Of a stretch of 64,000 nt of DNA, positions 1 through 7,832 are shown one piece after another. The position numbers and the translations under genes were made by a program. Numbering within the stretch: position 1 is the stretch's first letter; each line of letters begins with the position of its first letter. The stretch is from an uncultured Flavobacteriaceae bacterium. GTDB lineage: Bacteria > Bacteroidota > Bacteroidia > Flavobacteriales > Flavobacteriaceae. Below the pieces are notes generated by a model, which made no database searches, was not told the DNA's origin, and worked only from the letters and a program-made list of their open reading frames with translations. The stretch spans positions 327,271 through 391,270 of the forward strand of contig CANLWN010000006.1 in NCBI GenBank assembly GCA_947494825.1, in the 5' to 3' direction.

Positions 1-210
1 CTGGTAGCGGTGGAATTGTATCCAACCTTATTGATATCGACCATAGACCCTATGTACAACATTGACATTTACAACGCTGCCGCTTCCCAGAAATCCTTGG
101 GCATCATGCTAACGATAACGGCCATAGGAGGGCCGTTGGTATTGGGGTATACCTATTTTGTGTACAGGACATTTTGGGGAAAGGTTACCCTTGATGAGAC
201 CAGCTATTGA
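1..210 (+). CDS. cydB: Cytochrome bd ubiquinol oxidase subunit II, C-terminal end (partial)
   Basis: Open from the left edge (frame 1), so only about the last 69 residues are present; the GTG at position 10 is internal, not a start. The text NAAASQKSLGIM followed by a hydrophobic helix and FVYRTFWGKV is the typical end of CydB, the membrane subunit that pairs with CydA in the high-affinity quinol oxidase of the inner membrane. One transmembrane segment is visible at about residues 36-55. The cydA gene would lie to the left of the window. Recognition rests on this short tail only. Confidence 0.8.
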   Translation: MVAVELYPTLLISTIDPMYNIDIYNAAASQKSLGIMLTITAIGGPLVLGYTYFVYRTFWGKVTLDETSY

Positions 211-240
211 GTACCAATGGGGCGTTTACGTTCCAAGTAT

Positions 241-248
241 TAATTTTG
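241..248 (+). promoter_or_regulatory. Bacteroidota -7 box TAATTTTG
   Basis: Matches the Bacteroidota sigma-factor consensus TAnnTTTG. It lies 12 bases before the first ATG (261) and 24 before the second (273) of the lipoprotein gene. The upstream -33 element is not obvious. Confidence 0.5.
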
Positions 249-260
249 AACTAATCTAAT

Positions 261-701
261 ATGACGTATAAAATGAAAAAAGCAATCATTGTTTACATCT
301 CCCTTGCCTTGGCAACTGTTATGTCCTGCAAGGAGCAAAAAAAAGAGGCTGTGCAACCCACCCAAATGCAACACGTCATGGCCATTCATGACGAGGTAAT
401 GCCCAAAATGGGAGCCCTTGGCAAATTGGTGGCCCAATTAAAAAGCAAGGTAGACACTACGGCCAGCGGAAGGGCGCATCAACAGGCCATGGAGGAGCTA
501 CAACAGGCCAATACCTCCATGATGGATTGGATGGTCGGGTTTGGAAATCGTTTTGATTCAGATGAAATTATGAACGGGAAGGCACTCAGCGATGAAAAGC
601 AAAAATGGTTGGACGAGGAGGAAACCAAAATAAAGGAGGTCCGCGACCAGATCAACAATAGCATCAAAAATGCTGAGGCACTTTTGCAATCCGAAGAATA
701 G
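261..701 (+). CDS. Small lipoprotein, coiled-coil rich, function unknown
   Basis: 146 residues. The hydrophobic N-terminus ends in a lipobox (ATVMSC, Cys about 23), so it should be a lipoprotein anchored in the cell envelope. The rest is charged and helical (QQAMEELQQANTSMMDWM; the tail is EETKIKEVRDQINNSIKNAEALL). Short flavobacterial proteins of this sort are often labelled viral A-type inclusion protein, a name with no functional value. A second ATG at 273 (MKKAIIVYIS) gives a more usual signal peptide and may be the real start. It is convergent with gldD, 11 bases away. Confidence 0.75.
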   Translation: MTYKMKKAIIVYISLALATVMSCKEQKKEAVQPTQMQHVMAIHDEVMPKMGALGKLVAQLKSKVDTTASGRAHQQAMEELQQANTSMMDWMVGFGNRFDSDEIMNGKALSDEKQKWLDEEETKIKEVRDQINNSIKNAEALLQSEE

Positions 702-712
702 GTAGTAGCTCT

Positions 713-1270
713 TTATTCCTTCCAGCGCAAGCTCTCCATGATTTTTCGGATATCCCTTTGCAGATATACAGCAGCGGGATAGATCGAATCGTAATTGGGC
801 CGTGCGTAAAAATAGAGCGAGCCGGTTACAAAATGGCGGGTGCTGTCCGTAACGTAGAACTGGGACTGGGAAGCTGCATTGCCCGATACTTCGTAGAACA
901 TTCCAAAAACCTTGTCCTGTTCATTGATAAACGGTTGTTCCACAATGCCGTCTGCCCTTACCACATGCTCGTACGAGAGCTTTTGCGCGTCGGACAACAA
1001 CTGTTCCAGGTTGTTGTCCACTTTCTTATAGGTAATGAATATGGACCCCTTCATGCTAGGGTAGTCCAAGGTCAATGATTGATCATCCTTGGGCTGTAAT
1101 CGGGAAAGCGGGTTGTACTCAAATCGATAGTTTTCCATCTCAAGGTGTTCCGAAGCATGGGCGGGATACTCCAATCGCAACTGTGCCTTGGGCTTGGGAA
1201 GTACTTCTTCTTTACAACCCATGAACATGAAGGAGAGGGCCAATACGCCATAAACCAGGGTTCTATGCAT
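713..1270 (-). CDS. gldD: Gliding motility lipoprotein GldD
   Basis: 185 residues with a lipoprotein signal (SFMFMGCKEE, Cys 19). The body, with LRLEYP near residue 32, VSGNAASQSQFYVTDSTRHFVTGSLYF and a final DIRKIMESLRW, is characteristic of GldD. This lipoprotein is needed for flavobacterial gliding and for type IX secretion machinery function. Its start overlaps the end of gldE by 8 bases, so the two are translationally linked. It ends the leftward unit mutY-ssb-gldE-gldD. Confidence 0.93.
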   Translation of the reverse strand: MHRTLVYGVLALSFMFMGCKEEVLPKPKAQLRLEYPAHASEHLEMENYRFEYNPLSRLQPKDDQSLTLDYPSMKGSIFITYKKVDNNLEQLLSDAQKLSYEHVVRADGIVEQPFINEQDKVFGMFYEVSGNAASQSQFYVTDSTRHFVTGSLYFYARPNYDSIYPAAVYLQRDIRKIMESLRWKE

Positions 1271-2588
1271 CGGGAAGTGTAATTTTAATTTGTTTCAAAC
1301 GCTTTTTATCCAGACTCTCCACTACAAAAAGATAGTTTTTAAATTGTACTTTTTCTCCTCTTTTCGGGAAGTTCCCCGCGATTTCCAGTACAAATCCGGC
1401 AATGGTCTCCGATTCGCCCTTTTGCTCTTCAAAATCTTCCTCGTCCTCAATCTTCACCACCCGGTAAAAATCCTTTAGGGCCGTTTTTCCGTCGAATACG
1501 TAGTTCTGGTCGTCCAATTTGGAGTACACAAGGTCCTCATCGTCGAACTCATCGCTAATGTCTCCCACGATCTCTTCAATGATATCCTCCAGGGTAACGA
1601 TACCCGAGGTGCCTCCATATTCATCCACTACCACCGCCAAATGGTTCTTTTTTTCCTGGAATTCCGCAAGTAGATCATCCAGTTTTTTGTTTTCGGGCAC
1701 AAAATAGGGCTCACGGATCAGGGATATCCAGTTAAAGGTCTTTCGATCAATATAGGGCAGAAGGTCCTTCACGTACAGCACCCCAAGCACATTATCCATC
1801 GTTTCCGAAAATACCGGGATACGTGAATATCCGTTTTGCTTTATTTCTTCCATCACCTCCAGAAACTTCATGTCCTCGTTGAGTGCAAAAATATCGATCC
1901 GGGGGCGCATTACCTGTTTGGTATCGGTATTGCCAAAGGATACGATGCCCTCCAATATCTTTTGTTCCTCCTTTGTGGTATCGCCTTCAGAGGTAAGCTC
2001 CAGGGCCTGTGAAAGTTGGTCCACGCTGAGGCTCGATTTCTGTTTCCCCAATTTGTCATACAGAAAAATAGTAGTGGCCCGCATAGGGGAACTCAAAGGG
2101 GTGAATACAAAATCCAAAAGTTTTAAGGGGTAGGCCATAAAATGGGAGAAACTTATTCGGTTTCTATTGGCGTAGATTTTGGGTAATATTTCCCCGAACA
2201 TCAATATTAAAAAAGTTGCGACGATCACTTCCAGTATAAAGCGGGCGGAAACAAATCCGAACCACACTTGATTCACCCGTGCAAACAAGGTATCCCCAAT
2301 GGAACTGAACAGTAGAACGATCCCGATGTTTATGGCATTGTTGCCTATAAGGATCGTAGCCAATAACTTTTTGGGTCTTTCCAGCAGCCTGGTCACAATT
2401 TTTCCTCGATTGGTCTTCTGTTCCGTAATCTCATTGATATCCGTGGGAGAAAGGCCAAAAAATGCCACCTCGGCTCCCGAAATAAGGGCGGAACAACCCA
2501 ATAGGATGACCATTGTGACAACTTCCAGTACGAACGTACTACTTATGGATAAAAGATTGGGAAGTAAACTAAGGGGGTCAGGGTCCAA
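1263..2588 (-). CDS. gldE: Gliding motility-associated protein GldE (CBS/CorC-type membrane protein)
   Basis: 441 residues. The N-terminal half is a DUF21-type membrane domain with hydrophobic helices at about 15-40, 75-95 and 110-135. A CBS-domain pair follows at about 200-330 (VMRPRIDIFAL, YVKDLLPYI, VVVDEYGGTSGIVTLEDIIEEIVGD in two parts), then a C-terminal CorC/HlyC transporter-associated domain at about 350-435. This is the layout of GldE, the CorC-like partner found beside gldD in gliding Bacteroidota. GldE is linked to gliding as a partially redundant helper of GldD. Its start lies 18 bases downstream of the ssb stop. Confidence 0.92.
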   Translation of the reverse strand: MDPDPLSLLPNLLSISSTFVLEVVTMVILLGCSALISGAEVAFFGLSPTDINEITEQKTNRGKIVTRLLERPKKLLATILIGNNAINIGIVLLFSSIGDTLFARVNQVWFGFVSARFILEVIVATFLILMFGEILPKIYANRNRISFSHFMAYPLKLLDFVFTPLSSPMRATTIFLYDKLGKQKSSLSVDQLSQALELTSEGDTTKEEQKILEGIVSFGNTDTKQVMRPRIDIFALNEDMKFLEVMEEIKQNGYSRIPVFSETMDNVLGVLYVKDLLPYIDRKTFNWISLIREPYFVPENKKLDDLLAEFQEKKNHLAVVVDEYGGTSGIVTLEDIIEEIVGDISDEFDDEDLVYSKLDDQNYVFDGKTALKDFYRVVKIEDEEDFEEQKGESETIAGFVLEIAGNFPKRGEKVQFKNYLFVVESLDKKRLKQIKITLPDA

Positions 2589-2606
2589 TAGTTAAGGTTT
2601 ATTTAT

Positions 2607-3080
2607 TTAGAATGGCAAATCATCATCCTGTTCCGGTTCCACAGGTGGTACGGTTTCCTTAGGGCCACTGGTGGGAGCGGTAGGCGCGTTACCCTGAGGG
2701 GCTTCCTGCTGGGGATTGCCCTGTGCGTGGGCCGCACTTTCGCTTTTTGTGGAAAGGAAGGTGAATTCCTGTACGTGTACTTCGGTCGTATAGCGTGTTT
2801 GACCATCTTCTCCCTGCCACTGCCTATTCTTTAGACGTCCTTCCACATAAATTTTATCCCCTTTGCCCAAGTACTTTTCACATATTTCGGCAGCTTTGTT
2901 CCGGACCACGATATTGTGCCAATCCGTATTGGTGACTTTTTCACCGGTCTGCCGGTTCGTATAGGTCTCGTTCGTGGCCAAGGGAAAGCGCGCAATACAG
3001 TTCCCTCCCTCAAAATAATGTATTTTAACTTCATCTCCCAAATGCCCAATCAGCATCACTTTATTCAATGTACCGCTCAT
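2607..3080 (-). CDS. ssb: Single-stranded DNA-binding protein
   Basis: 157 residues. The N-terminal OB fold (about 1-105) has the standard text MSGTLNKVMLIGHLG and WHNIVVRNKAAEICEKYLGKGDKIYVEG (in two parts). A Pro/Gln/Ala-rich linker follows, then the acidic tip DDDLPF. That tip recruits repair and replication partners such as RecQ, PriA and Exo I. It coats single-stranded DNA in replication, recombination and repair. It has its own -7 box (TACATTTG on the minus strand, 3097-3104) and is followed closely by gldE. Confidence 0.97.
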   Translation of the reverse strand: MSGTLNKVMLIGHLGDEVKIHYFEGGNCIARFPLATNETYTNRQTGEKVTNTDWHNIVVRNKAAEICEKYLGKGDKIYVEGRLKNRQWQGEDGQTRYTTEVHVQEFTFLSTKSESAAHAQGNPQQEAPQGNAPTAPTSGPKETVPPVEPEQDDDLPF

Positions 3081-3096
3081 AATTCTTATCTTAAAT

Positions 3097-3104
3097 CAAA
3101 TGTA
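3097..3104 (-). promoter_or_regulatory. -7 box TACATTTG before ssb
   Basis: The minus strand reads TACATTTG, an exact TAnnTTTG match, 16 bases before the ssb ATG. It abuts the mutY stop codon (3105), so ssb-gldE-gldD can be transcribed separately from mutY. Confidence 0.6.
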
Positions 3105-4154
3105 CTAAATTTTAAATGTTTTTATAAACTCGGCGATTAAAACCGGTACCGGAAATTGCCCCAATTCGGTGATTTCGATTGCGTCCCCGAACTGTGTATC
3201 GGTTTTTACGATCCAAAATTTCGTGTGTAAGTGCTGGTGAGAGAGTTTGTGGACGATTTGATCTTCGTTATACAGGTACACCTCAGGGGTATCCTCCAAG
3301 GGCAAAATAGTGTCCAAATTTTTCCGTAGCTCGGTTATATTGATCTCCCGGTCGGACTCTAGTAGGGGAAACTGGAACAGGCCCTGCCAAATACCCTTGC
3401 CCTTGCGTTGTTGCAAGAGGGTACGATATTGGGTGTCACTTCCGTTTACCAGCGGGACCAGGTAGTTAAAATACCGATGGCTGACCTTTGCCTTTTTCAA
3501 TTTCACCGGAAGCAGGGTCGTCTTGTTTTCCCTCAGGGCTACACAGCCATTGTTCAATGGGCATTGCCTACAATTCGGTTTTTTCGGGGCACATTGTAAG
3601 GCGCCAAACTCCATAATGCCCTGGTTATAATCCCGCAATTGAGTGGAGGCCATTACCTCCTTGGCGAGCTTTTTGAAATATTTGACCCCCTTGCTGCTAT
3701 TGATGGGGGTTTCTACCCCAAAATATCGGGCCAGTACGCGATAAACGTTCCCGTCCACTACAGGTTCCGGTTCATCAAAACATATGGAAGCAATGGCACT
3801 GGCCGTGTAGTCCCCGATTCCTTTTAGATTCAGGAGTTCCTTATATGTTTTGGGGAAATTGCCCCCGTATTGTTCCGTAATGATCTTCGCCGTAGCATGC
3901 AAGTTTCGGGCACGGGAGTAATACCCAAGCCCTTGCCACAATTTCAGTACTTTTTCCTCAGGTGCCCGCGCAAGATCCTGGACCCTCGGAAAATTTCTTA
4001 AAAACTTCAAATAATACGGAACACCCTGAGCAACCCTTGTTTGCTGCAGCATAATTTCCGAAAGCCATATTTTATAAGGGTCCGTGGTATTTCTCCAGGG
4101 AAGGTCTCTTTTGTTTTCGGCATACCAAAGGAGAATTTTTTCAGAAAAGGGCAT
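3105..4154 (-). CDS. mutY: A/G-specific adenine glycosylase MutY
   Basis: About 349 residues. It removes adenine mispaired with 8-oxoguanine. The helix-hairpin-helix glycosylase core is clear (LPWRNTTDPYKIWLSEIMLQ, GIGDYTASAIASICFDEPEPVVDGN in pieces). The catalytic Asp is within VVDGNVYRVLARYFG, and the Cys-X6-Cys-X2-Cys-X5-Cys iron-sulfur motif is intact. A C-terminal NUDIX-like domain (from about residue 230) should read the 8-oxoG. An earlier in-frame ATG at 4175 lies inside the -7 box at 4173-4180, so MPFSEKIL at 4154 is chosen as the start. Confidence 0.95.
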   Translation of the reverse strand: MPFSEKILLWYAENKRDLPWRNTTDPYKIWLSEIMLQQTRVAQGVPYYLKFLRNFPRVQDLARAPEEKVLKLWQGLGYYSRARNLHATAKIITEQYGGNFPKTYKELLNLKGIGDYTASAIASICFDEPEPVVDGNVYRVLARYFGVETPINSSKGVKYFKKLAKEVMASTQLRDYNQGIMEFGALQCAPKKPNCRQCPLNNGCVALRENKTTLLPVKLKKAKVSHRYFNYLVPLVNGSDTQYRTLLQQRKGKGIWQGLFQFPLLESDREINITELRKNLDTILPLEDTPEVYLYNEDQIVHKLSHQHLHTKFWIVKTDTQFGDAIEITELGQFPVPVLIAEFIKTFKI

Positions 4155-4172
4155 AATAGGAATACTAAAGCG

Positions 4173-4180
4173 CAAAAGTA
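4173..4180 (-). promoter_or_regulatory. -7 box TACTTTTG before mutY
   Basis: The minus strand reads TACTTTTG, an exact TAnnTTTG match 18 bases before the mutY ATG at 4154. It rules out the upstream ATG at 4175 if it is used. Confidence 0.6.
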
Positions 4181-4234
4181 ATAGTTTATATACTTAAAAT
4201 TAGTCTATTAGGACAAAAGAATGAATTAAATTTA

Positions 4235-4242
4235 TATATTTG
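4235..4242 (+). promoter_or_regulatory. -7 box TATATTTG before the HU gene
   Basis: Exact TAnnTTTG match inside an AT-rich stretch, 38 bases before the HU ATG. It is divergent from the mutY promoter about 55 bases away. Confidence 0.6.
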
Positions 4243-4280
4243 CAACCCGAAAAAAACAAACTGAAAATTAATATTTTAAC

Positions 4281-4571
4281 ATGACGAAAGCGGATATTGT
4301 AACGAAAATCTCTGAAAAACTAGGGATTGAAAAAGGAGATGTTCAGGCAACTGTAGAATCTTTTATGGAAGAGGTAAAGTCCTCCTTGGAAAATGGGGAC
4401 AATGTTTATCTAAGAGGCTTCGGCAGTTTTATCATTAAAACCCGAGCTGAAAAAACAGGAAGGAACATATCCAAGAATACTACCATTAAAATACCAGCCC
4501 ACAACATTCCGGCATTTAAACCAGCCAAGGTTTTTGTAGAAGGAGTCAAGAGCAACGTACAAGTAAAATAA
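4281..4571 (+). CDS. HU family DNA-binding protein
   Basis: 96 residues with the complete HU/IHF fold: two N-terminal helices (MTKADIVTKISEKLGIEKGD), then the strand-turn segment VYLRGFGSFIIKTRAEKTGRN in pieces, the beta arm NISKNTTIKIPAHNIPAFKP with the intercalating Pro, and a final helix. It bends and compacts DNA as a dimer. It is followed 27 bases later by a tiny ribosomal-protein gene, an arrangement common in flavobacteria. Confidence 0.95.
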   Translation: MTKADIVTKISEKLGIEKGDVQATVESFMEEVKSSLENGDNVYLRGFGSFIIKTRAEKTGRNISKNTTIKIPAHNIPAFKPAKVFVEGVKSNVQVK

Positions 4572-4598
4572 ACCATTAATTAAAAAAAGTAGAACTCT

Positions 4599-4688
4599 AT
4601 GCCGAGTGGTAAGAAAAGAAAAAGACATAAGGTAGCTACCCATAAAAGAAAAAAAAGGAGGAGAGCTAACCGCCATAAGAAAAAGTAG
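4599..4688 (+). CDS. Small ribosomal subunit protein bTHX-like, 29 residues
   Basis: ATG at 4599, TAG at 4686-4688. The 29-residue product starts MPSGKKRKRHKVATHKRKKR and ends RRRANRHKKK, almost entirely Lys, Arg and His. Bacteroidota encode such a peptide, annotated as bTHX (Thx), which in Thermus fills a cavity at the top of the 30S head. Its position just after HU, the lack of any competing frame and the terminator beginning at its stop codon support it. It is easily missed by gene finders because of its size. Confidence 0.85.
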   Translation: MPSGKKRKRHKVATHKRKKRRRANRHKKK

Positions 4689-4706
4689 TTTTTAAAACTA
4701 CTTTTT
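4680..4706 (+). terminator. Intrinsic terminator after HU-bTHX
   Basis: AAAAAGTAGTTTT and AAAACTACTTTTT form a near-perfect inverted repeat, with the T-run at the 3' end. It begins inside the last codons of the 29-residue gene. The symmetry means it could also work on the other strand. Confidence 0.75.
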
Positions 4707-4819
4707 CGTTTTATACGTTCATTGACATAGAAATTCCAAAATAGGATTTCGACGGGTTTATACAACCTGTTTATATATATTGTTTAATCGATCCATCGCG
4801 ATATGCGAATGGACATAAA

Positions 4820-6376
4820 TTGATTCAGGTGAATAAAGAATTAATCGTAAGATCTAGTTCCACTGCCGTCGATTTTGCCTTATTAAAGGATGGAAAACTT
4901 ATAGAATTACATAAAGAAGAGGACAACAACAATTTCTCTGTTGGCGACATTCTGATCGCCAAAGTTCGGAAACCGGTAACCGGTCTCAACGCGGCCTTCG
5001 TAAATGTAGGTTATGAAAAAGATGCCTTTCTGCATTACCATGACCTTGGTCCGCAATTGTCTTCCATGTTAAAATTCATAAAAAGAGTCAGTACGGGAAA
5101 ATTAAGAAACTATTCCCTAAAGGACTTTCCATTCGAAAAAGATATTGATAAGCATGGTAGCATCAATGATGTTATCAGGGCGAATCAATCCTTATTGGTG
5201 CAAATTGTTAAAGAACCCATATCTACCAAGGGACCTCGAATTAGTTCCGAGCTATCCATAGCCGGACGCTACTTGGTAATGGTGCCTTTTTCTGACCGTG
5301 TCTCCGTATCACAGAAAATAGAGAGCAAGGAAGAAAAAGACAGGCTAAAAAGACTTGTAAAAAGTATTAAGCCAAAAGGATTTGGTGTTATCATCAGAAC
5401 AGTAGCACAAGGCAAAAAAGTAGCAGAACTGGACAAAGATCTGGAAAACTTGCTCGACAAATGGTCGGCAATGTGTAAGAAATTGTATAAAGCGCCCCAT
5501 CCATCCAAGGTATTGATAGAGCTCAATAGAGCCTCTTCGATCCTAAGGGATATTTTCAACGATAGCTTTACGGGTATCCATGTTGATGATGAGACGCTTT
5601 ATGATCAAATCAGAGATTATGTACTAGAAATTGCACCCAAGAAAGAATCTATTGTAAAGTTGTATAATTCTTCTGTTCCCATATTTGAAAAGTTTGGGAT
5701 AGAAAGGCAAATAAAGACTTCTTTTGGCCGCACCGCCTCTATGAGCAAGGGTGCGTATTTGATTATTGAACATACCGAAGCGTTGCACGTAATAGACGTG
5801 AACAGCGGTAACCGTTCCAACAAAGCCAAAAACCAAGAAGACACTGCCTTTGAAGTAAATTTGTTGGCCGCCTCCGAGATTGCAAGACAATTACAGTTGC
5901 GGGATATGGGAGGTATTATCGTTGTCGATTTTATCGACATGGGAAAGGCCGATCACAGAAGAAAGCTTTTTGATCATCTTAGAAATGAGATGAAGGAAGA
6001 CAGGGCCAAACACAAAATACTGCCTCCAAGCAAGTTTGGACTTATACAGATTACAAGACAACGGGTAAGGCCGGAAATGAACATTAAAACAACCGAGGAA
6101 ATCCCTGGCAGCAATGGCCAAGAGGTAGAAGCCCCAATTGTTTTATTGGACAAAATAAACGCAGACCTTGAAAAATTGCTCAAGGGACCTGCCAAGGACA
6201 ACGGAATTGTATTGAACATACATCCGTTTATAGCGGCCTACATTACCAAAGGTTTCCCATCCATGCGCTCCAAATGGTTTTTGGAACACAAAAAGTGGGT
6301 AAAAATACAACCTAGGGATGCATACAATTATCTCGAATACCGTTTTAAGAATAAGGACGGTAAGACCATTTACTAA
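4820..6376 (+). CDS. rng: Ribonuclease E/G family protein (RNase G type)
   Basis: About 518 residues, the RNase G length without the long RNase E scaffold tail. It has an N-terminal S1 RNA-binding domain (about 35-130, VGDILIAKVRKPVTGLNAAF) and an RNase H-like and DNase I-like catalytic core. The metal-binding carboxylates are recognisable in HVIDVNSGN and IIVVDFIDM. It cuts single-stranded AU-rich RNA and helps rRNA maturation and mRNA decay. No ATG is available at the N-terminus: TTG at 4820 or GTG at 4829 (VNKELIVRSSS) are the candidate starts, and I favour one of these two without being able to separate them. Confidence 0.93.
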   Translation: MIQVNKELIVRSSSTAVDFALLKDGKLIELHKEEDNNNFSVGDILIAKVRKPVTGLNAAFVNVGYEKDAFLHYHDLGPQLSSMLKFIKRVSTGKLRNYSLKDFPFEKDIDKHGSINDVIRANQSLLVQIVKEPISTKGPRISSELSIAGRYLVMVPFSDRVSVSQKIESKEEKDRLKRLVKSIKPKGFGVIIRTVAQGKKVAELDKDLENLLDKWSAMCKKLYKAPHPSKVLIELNRASSILRDIFNDSFTGIHVDDETLYDQIRDYVLEIAPKKESIVKLYNSSVPIFEKFGIERQIKTSFGRTASMSKGAYLIIEHTEALHVIDVNSGNRSNKAKNQEDTAFEVNLLAASEIARQLQLRDMGGIIVVDFIDMGKADHRRKLFDHLRNEMKEDRAKHKILPPSKFGLIQITRQRVRPEMNIKTTEEIPGSNGQEVEAPIVLLDKINADLEKLLKGPAKDNGIVLNIHPFIAAYITKGFPSMRSKWFLEHKKWVKIQPRDAYNYLEYRFKNKDGKTIY

Positions 6377-6382
6377 AATTTT

Positions 6383-6413
6383 AAGCGACTTCGGAAACGG
6401 GGTCGCTTTTTTT
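6383..6413 (+). terminator. Intrinsic terminator after the RNase G gene
   Basis: Stem AAGCGAC/GTCGCTT (6383-6389 with 6402-6408) followed by a run of T to 6413. It is placed between the RNase G stop and recX. Confidence 0.8.
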
Positions 6414-6420
6414 GTTTCAT

Positions 6421-6428
6421 TACCTTTG
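6421..6428 (+). promoter_or_regulatory. -7 box TACCTTTG four bases before recX ATG
   Basis: Exact TAnnTTTG match. Only GCCC separates it from the ATG at 6433, so transcription should begin at or next to the start codon, giving a leaderless message. Confidence 0.55.
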
Positions 6429-6432
6429 GCCC

Positions 6433-6906
6433 ATGCAAGTGAGCAAATCATATACCGTTGCTGAGGCCACCAACAGGATAGAACATTACTGCGCCTATCA
6501 AGAACGCTGCCATAAAGAGGTTACTGCTAAATTAAGGGATATGGGAATGATTCCTGAGGCCATTGACCTGATCATGGCACATTTGATCCAGCAAAATTAT
6601 CTGAACGAGGAGCGTTTTGCGAAAAGTTTTGCAAGGGGCAAGTTTTCCATAAAAAAATGGGGCAAAAACCGAATCGTCAGGGAGTTGAAATTGCGGAACA
6701 TCTCTAAATACAACATCAACTCCGCATTGTGCGAAATAAATGAAGGGGCCTATTTGGAAACCCTTGATACCCTGGCAAAAAAGAGGTTGGCGTCCTTGAG
6801 CGATAAGGATTGGGCCAAACGAAGAAAAAAACTGGCGGACTATCTCCTGTACCGCGGATGGGAAACCGATCTGGTCTATAAAAAGCTAAATGAACTGCTC
6901 AGCTAA
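6433..6906 (+). CDS. recX: Regulatory protein RecX
   Basis: 157 residues from the ATG at 6433. It has the three-helix RecX repeats (RIEHYCAYQERCHKEVTAKL, LIMAHLIQQNYLNEERFAKS, LADYLLYRGWETDLVYKKL). RecX binds RecA filaments and limits recombinase activity. An upstream TTG at 6412 lies before the -7 box and within the terminator region, so it is rejected as start. recA is not nearby. The 3' end overlaps the convergent cupin gene by 8 bases. Confidence 0.9.
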   Translation: MQVSKSYTVAEATNRIEHYCAYQERCHKEVTAKLRDMGMIPEAIDLIMAHLIQQNYLNEERFAKSFARGKFSIKKWGKNRIVRELKLRNISKYNINSALCEINEGAYLETLDTLAKKRLASLSDKDWAKRRKKLADYLLYRGWETDLVYKKLNELLS

Positions 6907-7768
6907 TGGCGCCGTTTAAGCTCCTGTGGGTCCTGGCGATAGCTTGTTGGTTCTTCCAATCGATCCATTCCTGACCCTTTAGCCTGCGCATGAGGTTGTC
7001 GTAATAGCGCATTACCAATACATTGTACAGCGCCCTTCCCAAATTTTTTGGATTTCGGGCGATAGCCCGCAGACTCATAGAAAAGCCAGGGGTAATGTAC
7101 TTCATATGGTGCCAATATCCTTCGGGCATGTAGAGCACCTCTCCATGGCCAAGATAGGCCCTATAGCCCGATACCTGCTTCAAGGCGGGCCATTTGTCAA
7201 GGTCTGGATCCGAAAAATCAATGCTCTCGTGTGTTATGAGGGAGTGCGGTACTCTATAGAGAAACTTGCTCTCCGATTGTGGAAAAAGGATGCACTCCTT
7301 TTTCCCTTCAAAATGAAAATGGAAGATATTGGCCAGGTCTATATCGTAATGCATAAACGTATTGGAGCCTTCCCCACCAAAAAAGAGCATGGGCAGTCCC
7401 TTCATGAGCTTTAAGCCAAAATCGGGGAAATTGAAGTCCTTGCGAAGCTCGGGTACCTCTTTCAGGACGTTCCACAAAAAAATACGATACTTGGTGGGTT
7501 CGGAACGCAGTAGGTCAATGTATTCCGACATCTTCATTTGGGCATGTGGCTCATTAAACCCTTCCTCATGGTTTACGGGCCTGTCATCATAGAGCGGTAC
7601 GGTTTTGTCTCCAGCCACACTTCGCATATAGTCGAGATTCCATTTGGAATACGCCGGCCAGTCCTCCACAAACCTTTCGATCACGACCGGTCTCTGCGGC
7701 TTAAAGAAGTCTTCTATGAACTCCTCCTTGCTAATGGTGGTTACCCTGGTTATTTCCTGTAGATTCAA
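6899..7768 (-). CDS. Cupin-like JmjC-domain oxygenase (FIH/JMJD family)
   Basis: 289 residues. The fold belongs to the cupin_8 group: an N-terminal PVVIERFVEDWPAYSKW, then the iron-binding HxD (H140, D142 in FMHYDIDLANIF), and a distal His at about 220-221 in LYMPEGYWHHM. These residues fit a 2-oxoglutarate/Fe(II) hydroxylase acting on protein or RNA, but the substrate is unknown. It has its own -7 box (minus-strand TAAATTTG, 7792-7799). It sits just downstream of bioB on the same strand without an evident functional tie. Confidence 0.85.
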   Translation of the reverse strand: MNLQEITRVTTISKEEFIEDFFKPQRPVVIERFVEDWPAYSKWNLDYMRSVAGDKTVPLYDDRPVNHEEGFNEPHAQMKMSEYIDLLRSEPTKYRIFLWNVLKEVPELRKDFNFPDFGLKLMKGLPMLFFGGEGSNTFMHYDIDLANIFHFHFEGKKECILFPQSESKFLYRVPHSLITHESIDFSDPDLDKWPALKQVSGYRAYLGHGEVLYMPEGYWHHMKYITPGFSMSLRAIARNPKNLGRALYNVLVMRYYDNLMRRLKGQEWIDWKNQQAIARTHRSLNGAIS

Positions 7769-7791
7769 GGCGAATTAACTTATTTAAACTT

Positions 7792-7799
7792 CAAATTTA
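7792..7799 (-). promoter_or_regulatory. -7 box TAAATTTG before the cupin gene
   Basis: Exact TAnnTTTG match on the minus strand, 23 bases before the ATG at 7768. Confidence 0.55.
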
Positions 7800-7832
7800 A
7801 ACAACCTCAACAAAAAACATCTTAAAATTTTC

